From NCBI GenBank assembly GCA_002731395.1, contig PCBQ01000006.1, positions 5,265-14,660 on the forward strand: a DNA stretch of 9,396 nt, in the 5' to 3' direction. This DNA comes from Methanobacteriota archaeon (GTDB lineage: Archaea > Thermoplasmatota > Poseidoniia > Poseidoniales > Poseidoniaceae). The position numbers and the translations under genes are program-made. Shown in pieces: positions 1-6,100 of the stretch (its first letter is position 1; the number at the start of each line of letters is the position of its first letter). The notes beneath the pieces were generated by a model, which worked only from the letters and a program-made list of their open reading frames with translations, was not told where the DNA came from and searched no databases.

Positions 1-1
1 G

Positions 2-1237
2 CATCGCTTGGCCTCCGGTTGGCACACACCGACCCTGGTCGCTGACCTCAATCCTACAGGCGACGCACAACCTGGCCTGCGCCTTGGGCTCACGGGCGCG
101 GCCGACAACAGCATCGTGCTTTTTGACGCGGCCGGCGCAAACGGCCATCGTGGCCTGTGGGCGTTGAACACCAGCACGTTGGACACGACGCCGTTGATCG
201 CCGACGGCGGCGGTGACGCCGTTGATGCCGGCTCCATGCTCATCCCGTGGATGAACGGGCACGTGCTCACACGCCCCGGAGGCGTCGGCCTGCCGTGGTG
301 GACGGACGGCACGGTCGAAGGAACGATGACGCTGGACCTTCACCCTGCCATCGCCAATGGGTCGGCTTTGCAGGCTTGGGCCAACGGCATGCTTCGCGTC
401 GGCATCGGCCTCGGCCTCAGCGATCAAAACGGTCTGTGGTTGGGCGCTGAAGACGGCTCGGGCGACGTGGAGCCGGTCCTGATTCGAACGAATGGAACGG
501 TGCAGGCTTTCGACATCTGGCCTGCAGGGTCGTCTTCGCCATCCAGCGGCATCGCAGTGCACACCGGCATCGTCGTTGTTGGGACCACGCCAGAGGGACG
601 GCAACTGATTCACCTCGACCCGGCTCAACCACCGCGCCAGGTGACGCACCTCATGCGGAACGGAGGCGGCCAAGCCCCGGCTTTTGTCGGCACCACCTTT
701 GGCCTCGTGGCCCTTGGTGACGTGGTGGTCTTCGATGCCGTGTTGGACGGTGCCGATGCCTCGTTGTGGGGTTGGAACACGTCATCGGGCGAGGTGTTGC
801 GCTTGTCCACCTCGATCATGAACCCCGGCGGAGACATGGTCCCCATTGAGCACCAAGGCCGCTTGTGGTTTTCATGCGTCATCGTTGCGAACGGATCTGA
901 GCCATGCAGCACGGACGGGACGCAAAACGGCACCGGCATGCATGAATTGGCCTCAGGATGGACAGGATCCCTGCCGCGAGCCGCCGTCCCCTTCCTCGAT
1001 GGCATCGCGGTGTTGGCCGATGCCGGGACAGGCTTCGCCCTGCACCACGTCGACCTCACCGGCACGCAACCGCTTCACGACCCCAATCCGTCCGGAGACG
1101 CGGACGCAGGGCGTTACGGACGGTTGCTGGTGGACGACGACCGCGTTGTCTTCGTGGCTCACGACGGGAGTTCTGGGCACGAAGTGCACGGCTGGAGCCA
1201 CGGTGGCATGACCCAATCCTGGCTGATTTGGCCTTAG
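2..1237 (+). CDS. ELWxxDGT-repeat beta-propeller-like secreted protein, 5'-truncated
   Basis: This is the C-terminal 411 residues of a larger protein. The frame is open to the left edge, and the first possible start (TTG at 8) falls inside a repeat, so the true start is probably outside the window. Counting from codon 8, degenerate repeats of roughly 50 residues are visible. Each has an aromatic-rich strand, a DGT or DGS turn, then a D(L/P)NP(T/S)GDA-like strand. Examples are ADLNPTGDA (12-20), PWWTDGTVEGT (96-106), CSTDGTQNGT (300-309), DPNPSGDADAG (358-368) and HDGSSGHEVHGW (385-396). This matches the ELWxxDGT repeat style of hyperbeta-propeller surface proteins. Six N-x-S/T sequons (for example at 54, 117, 162) fit an extracellular location. 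The reading stops at SWLIWP with no membrane anchor or sorting signal visible, so attachment must be N-terminal or absent. No enzyme motif was recognised. The ligand and role are unknown. Confidence 0.82.
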   Translation, partial: HRLASGWHTPTLVADLNPTGDAQPGLRLGLTGAADNSIVLFDAAGANGHRGLWALNTSTLDTTPLIADGGGDAVDAGSMLIPWMNGHVLTRPGGVGLPWWTDGTVEGTMTLDLHPAIANGSALQAWANGMLRVGIGLGLSDQNGLWLGAEDGSGDVEPVLIRTNGTVQAFDIWPAGSSSPSSGIAVHTGIVVVGTTPEGRQLIHLDPAQPPRQVTHLMRNGGGQAPAFVGTTFGLVALGDVVVFDAVLDGADASLWGWNTSSGEVLRLSTSIMNPGGDMVPIEHQGRLWFSCVIVANGSEPCSTDGTQNGTGMHELASGWTGSLPRAAVPFLDGIAVLADAGTGFALHHVDLTGTQPLHDPNPSGDADAGRYGRLLVDDDRVVFVAHDGSSGHEVHGWSHGGMTQSWLIWP

Positions 1238-2967
1238 TCACGCCAATCATGTCGGCCTGCCAAGGGCATCCGCCAGCCTTGACCGAAGGCGCGAACGCTG
1301 ACCCGAGGCGCAGGTGGCATCTGCCAGCGCTTGTGTTCGTTGCGGCCCATGCGAGCAAGCACATCGGCGACCACGGCAGCATCCTCACCGCGCGCCACGA
1401 TGGCCGCGTGATCGAGGCCTTCCTCGATGTGCGCGCGAAGGATTCGGTCCAGCACGGGGTAGGGAGGCAAGGTGTCTTCATCCACTTGATCAGGGGCCAA
1501 TTCGGCCGAGGGAGGTTTGGTCATGGTTGAGGCATTTACCGGTTCCTCCCGCCCTTGGGTTCGAGCGCGGGTGTTGAACACCTCTGCCATGGCATAAACG
1601 TCCATCTTCCAGAGGTCCCCAAGCGGCGCATAACCGCCTGCCATGTCGCCGTAAAGGGTGCAGTAGCCCTGCGCGAGCTCCGATTTGTTACCTGTAGCGA
1701 TGGCCATCGCACCTTCGGCGTTGGCATGTCCCATCACCAGGAGCGCACGCAGGCGCGCTTGCAGGTTCTCGCCTGCGACGGCGTGTCCGGTGTGAAGCAC
1801 ATCACCGAGCAAGGTTTCAGCCGGCTCATGCATGGCGTCCAAGTGCAGCTCGGAGAACCGCATGCCCAAGGCCTTCGCCGTCCAGCGCGCATCGTCGCGG
1901 CTGTGCTGGGATGAGTGGCGCGACGGCAACGCAAGGCCGTGCACGGCTTCAGGACCCAACGCCTCCACGGCTACGCAGGCCGCGACTGCAGAATCAATGC
2001 CGCCCGACAATCCGAGCACGATGCGGTGGAGGTCCGATTTTCGGCAATAATCCGCAAGCCCGGTCACCACCGCGTCAACAAGACCCTCCGCACCCGTCAC
2101 GGTGGGTACGGCTTGGTCAGGCTCCAACACGAGGAGTTCGTGTGAACCAATGGACAGGGCGTCCGTGGCGTTGGATGGCGTCCAGGTGCACGAGGAAGGG
2201 TCGCTCAGATCGACATTCAGGACGCCTTCTACCCATGCTGGGGCGAGCACGACGGTCCCGTCGGGCCAAGCCGCGATGGATGAACCGTCGAACACCAAAT
2301 CGTCGTTACCACCCACTTGGTTGGCCAACAGGAAGGGCGTTCCCAAACGTGCAGCGGCGGTTCGAGCGACCTTGATGCGATCGGCGACCTTGGCGTGGTG
2401 GAACGGTGAGGCGGAAAGGTTCACCGTTGCCGAGAGGGTGGCGTCCTGACGCACCAAAGCGGCCAATTGAGCCACAGGGTCCACGCCGTAGTCCACCGGC
2501 GTCAGGCCTGCAGCCTGCCACGCATCTTCGCAAACGGTGATGCCCAAATCCATCCCCCCAGCGCCCCGCACCAGACCTGGGCGGGAGCCGGGCCGGAAGT
2601 ACCGGGCCTCGTCAAAGACGTCGTAGGTGGGCAAGAGTTGTTTGTGAGCCACCACCTTGCCGCGGAGGCCTTCACCCACCGCCAACACGCCGTTTGCCGG
2701 CGCCATGTCTCGGTCGTTGCCGGGGACGGGGGTTCCGATGAGCGTTGGAATCATTGGACGGCATGCCTGCGCTTTTTCGAATGCAGCGCGGACGAATTCA
2801 GGCGACATCAGAAGGTCGCGAGGCGGATAGCCGGTGATGGCCAATTCCGTGGAGACCGCCACCTGAGCACCGGCGGTGTGGGCCTGTTCAACCAACGCGA
2901 GCAAGCGCTTCGCGTTCCCCGCAAGATCCCCGACCGTGGGGTCGGCCTGAAGCAAGGCGACGCGCAT
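1234..2967 (-). CDS. nadE: Glutamine-dependent NAD+ synthetase, two-domain
   Basis: Catalyses the last step of NAD+ synthesis: deamido-NAD+ + ATP + glutamine to NAD+ + AMP + PPi + glutamate, in the cytosol. The product is 577 residues, within the usual range for two-domain enzymes. The N-terminal nitrilase-fold glutaminase runs from about 1 to 270 and shows the E-K-C triad: E41 (STELAITGYPP), K109 (HKQLLPTYDVF) and C146 (TVCEDAW). The synthetase domain runs from about 290 to the end. It has the ATP PP-loop SGGIDS (321-326), the LPSR-S motif (347-), GNKSE (426-430) followed by a GYCTLYGDMAGG segment, PPSAEL (485-490) and DEDTLPPY (496-503). All key residues look intact. The ATG at 2967 puts the nitrilase domain (MRVALLQADP) at the N terminus. 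The frame extends upstream to 3081, but that extension overlaps the preceding gene and is low-complexity. An in-frame TTG at 2976 has a better placed GGAG. The gene follows the giant surface-protein gene by 49 bp and overlaps the convergent propeller gene by 4 bp at its stop. Confidence 0.96.
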   Translation of the reverse strand: MRVALLQADPTVGDLAGNAKRLLALVEQAHTAGAQVAVSTELAITGYPPRDLLMSPEFVRAAFEKAQACRPMIPTLIGTPVPGNDRDMAPANGVLAVGEGLRGKVVAHKQLLPTYDVFDEARYFRPGSRPGLVRGAGGMDLGITVCEDAWQAAGLTPVDYGVDPVAQLAALVRQDATLSATVNLSASPFHHAKVADRIKVARTAAARLGTPFLLANQVGGNDDLVFDGSSIAAWPDGTVVLAPAWVEGVLNVDLSDPSSCTWTPSNATDALSIGSHELLVLEPDQAVPTVTGAEGLVDAVVTGLADYCRKSDLHRIVLGLSGGIDSAVAACVAVEALGPEAVHGLALPSRHSSQHSRDDARWTAKALGMRFSELHLDAMHEPAETLLGDVLHTGHAVAGENLQARLRALLVMGHANAEGAMAIATGNKSELAQGYCTLYGDMAGGYAPLGDLWKMDVYAMAEVFNTRARTQGREEPVNASTMTKPPSAELAPDQVDEDTLPPYPVLDRILRAHIEEGLDHAAIVARGEDAAVVADVLARMGRNEHKRWQMPPAPRVSVRAFGQGWRMPLAGRHDWRD

Positions 2968-3016
2968 GAGGCTCAATCCTGTCTCCTGCACCTGCCTCAT
3001 AGGGCTAATGGCGGCA
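2968..3016 (-). promoter_or_regulatory. Intergenic leader of nadE with candidate ribosome site
   Basis: A 49-bp gap between the stop of the surface-protein gene and the nadE ATG. Read on the minus strand it contains GGAG (complement of 2983-2986). That lies 15 nt before the ATG at 2967 but only 6 nt before an in-frame TTG at 2974-2976. Initiation may therefore be at TTG, giving a protein three residues longer (MSLMRVALL). Another in-frame ATG at 2998-3000 has no purine-rich site before it. No oligo-T terminator or clear TATA box is seen in the gap, so read-through from the upstream gene is plausible. Confidence 0.4.
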
Positions 3017-3118
3017 TCAGCCGTGTCGTCGGTCGACGCCGTCAGCGCCACGGTACCACCACGAGCCGTCCTTGGGGTCATGGTACCACCATACGCCGTC
3101 AGCGCCTTGCGTCCATCC
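3017..3118 (-). other. Encoded WWY double module at the cytoplasmic C terminus
   Basis: The last 34 residues of the giant surface protein contain GVWWYHDP then GSWWYRGAD, two WWY triplets spaced by seven residues, each flanked by GADG-like turns. The arrangement resembles small aromatic modules such as OCRE or DUF2510-like GWYxDP repeats, but no family can be assigned by eye. It follows the TM helix, an acidic run (DWEDEFEDDYEDEHDE) and a Ser/Thr/Ala-rich linker. With the N-terminal signal peptide this predicts a cytoplasmic location, where it could bind a partner protein. That function is inference. Confidence 0.55.
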
Positions 3119-6100
3119 GTCCGAAGCCGCTTGAGCCTCTGCCGAAGTTGCTGTCATGCTGCTGCCTGCGGCTTCAGCATCTGTGGTGGAGGAGGACGTG
3201 CTCGAAACGTCAGGATCGTCGAACACCTCGTCGTGTTCGTCCTCATAATCGTCCTCGAATTCGTCCTCCCAGTCGTACTCATCACGGGAGCCCTGACGGG
3301 ACGTCGCTCGAGCGATGAGGAGCAGGAAGAGGCTGATCACGACAAGAGCAACCACGCCGACGGCGCTTCCGAGCAGGGGGTTGACCGTACCAAAGATGCG
3401 CTCAGACAGGTCGGCTTCTTCTTGGACACGAACGTCGACCACAGGACCGCTTGCGATGTCGCCGTTGGGAAGGACCACTTCGATCCACTGGGCACCGGGG
3501 GCATCCGGCTTCCAATCGACGGCGACCGTCCCCACGGCCCCTTGTGCGACCGTGATGGTTTGTGCGCGAAGCAGGCTTCGAGTGCCGTCAATTTGAACGA
3601 TTTCAAAACGAACTTCGACGTCTCCATCGAGGCTTCCAACGTTCTCCACGGCGGCCTCGACCACGGTCTGGTCGCCGGTGGTCAAGCCAAGGCTGCCGTA
3701 AGTGACGGCGGTGGGTGCGATGTCGAATTCTGGCCGATACCACTCCATCGCCCATGCGCCGTCGGCGCCGCTTTGTCCGCGTGCGTCCAACAAGTGCACC
3801 GCATCGTTGCCTGCGAAATCGCGGGCCTCGAGCGCCACGGCGACCGTCAGCCGCTCTTCGAGCATGCTCGGATCGATGCCTGACAAATCGATGGTGCCCT
3901 GAACCTCCAACCGCAGCCCAACGTTGACGGTGGAGAGCAGTTGCAGCGGAACACGCCCATCACGGAGTTGCTCGCCGGTGCTGTCGTCGATGACCCACCA
4001 TGTTAACTCCAGCGTGGTGTAATCCAGTCCGCCTTCCTCTTCAACCAGCAACGTGACCTCGTAGGTGGTGGGCTCAAGTGCTCGGCCCGGGAGGGGCGAG
4101 ACCACTTCGACCACGGCAGGCCCGAGGCCGTCGACGACCATCCACCGAACGGCGGTTGCCTCATCCGTCACGTCGCGTCCACCCTCAGGAAGGCAGGCCA
4201 CACCCCAGGTCAACGGGAGGGTCCCCCCATAGCCGGGAGCGAACATTTCAGCGGTCCAAATACCGTTCCGCGCGACCACCTTGGTCGAGCGACCGGCGAG
4301 GGAAACCTCGACCTCGCAGTCGAAGAGTGGGGCTTCCTTTGTCGCTGCGAATTGGATGGCACCCGACACCTCGAAGCGGCTGCCGGGGGTCAATCGGGCA
4401 CCGTCATCAAGCATCGTGCCCTGGGACAACAGAAGTTCGACGTCATCCGAGGGCATTTCGAGCTCGGCGGAGAAGGACCATGCGGCATCATCGAAGCCCG
4501 CCTGCGCCTGATTGCCCGCCCGATCGATCAGCACCAGACCGGGCACACGGGTAAGGGCACCGAGATCAGGCGTGTTCCATGCCAGTTCGAACGTCATCTC
4601 TAGGGTCATGTCCTTTTCGAAGGGATGCGCGTCGAGCACCGCTCCGCGAATGCGACAGGTGTCCACGATGACCAAGTCGGTCGTCGACGTGCAGTTCCCG
4701 GTGTCCACATCGTACGAGACCGCCATCGGCGAAGCGGGGCGGTCGAAAGCAAGATGGAACTCGACGGTGGACAGGTCGCTGAGGCCATTCTGCTCTTGCA
4801 TGTCAATGCTGATGCTGTATGGGGTGCTCGGGTGCAGGACTGAGCGGGGCTCGTCATCGAAGCGGAAGGCATCAGATGGAATAACAGGGGCCGTATCGGG
4901 CCCAATTTCGTAGATGAACAGGTGCTTGTTGCGCTCAGCTGAGCCACCGTCCTCGAGGACGTGACCGGCCTCGTCGCTGCCGGTCAGGTAGACGGCGACG
5001 CGCTCGCCGTTCAGTCCCGAACGGTCGTCGAGCAGCAGCGTGTAGGTGCCCGTTGACGCGGTGAGGTCATCGGGGGGGAACAGGGCAACGGGTGTGTGCT
5101 CGCCTTCGTTTGGCCAACGGTCGCCGTTGTCGTCGTCGCGCCACTCAAACCAGACCATGGCCTCGAGATCGTCTGGGAGGAGCACGTGATCCATGACATC
5201 GATTTCAAAACGCTGCGTTCCCGAAGGCATGCGGTGGTCGTAGGTCTCGATGTCAACGCCCAACACGCGCGGTGCCATTGGGTCGATGGTGAAGGTGCGG
5301 TTGATCACGGAGATCGGGCCTGTGCCAAGCCCCGAGGTGGACACAATGCGCACCTCCCAGGTCACCGAGCCAAAGGTGTAGGGTGCCACGGTAGGGAAGA
5401 CGAGCATGTTGCTTGCCGGAGCGTCTTCGACGGCCACCAAATCTTGACCAAGCCAAACCTGGACTTCCGCGTCTCCGGCGAGGAAGGGTTCGTCGTTGGT
5501 GGGCGCTTGTTCCCAGCCAAGGTCAACGGTCACGTTCACCGGTGTTCCGGCAATGAGGTAGGTCACGCCAGGCGCGATGCTGCCTGCCGCGGTGGCGAAG
5601 TCCACGCTGTCTAGGACAAGGTCGTCGTCGACGCCGGCGGCGCCGTCCGTCCATCGGTAGGTGGCAGGCATCGAATACACCCCATCACCGTCCACCATGC
5701 GCAGGTCGAGGTCCACAGCGGGAGCATCGTCCCAGAGCGAGGTCAATCGGAAGACCACCTGAACTTCTGTGGACGCGCTGAAACCGCCCATGCCTAGGCC
5801 GCTTTGCACCGTCACCGGCGACTCAGGGTGAAGCTCCACGAGGCCAGCGTTGCCGGACAGGGTCACGGGTTGGCTGCCACCGAGAGGGATGAACCAACCG
5901 TCTTGCTGGTCCACGGAGGCGACATCGAGGCGAAGCGCAACGGCGGTTGACTCGTGCAGGAAGGTCGCATTGAATTTGCGCCACACCGATGACGGGACCA
6001 CTGGAGACGCCGCTCCTGCAACCATGGTCGCGTCATGAACGGCAATGGTGGCAACGGTCGTTGCGTCCTGCAAGGTCAGGCTGACCCGGCCTTCTGTGGT

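Noticed and set aside
2467..3883. Long plus-strand frames (283 and 305 codons) opposite nadE and the surface-protein 3' end
   Set aside because: Antisense frames kept open by high G+C. Composition is rich in Arg/His/Cys with no recognisable motif, and they lie opposite well-supported genes.
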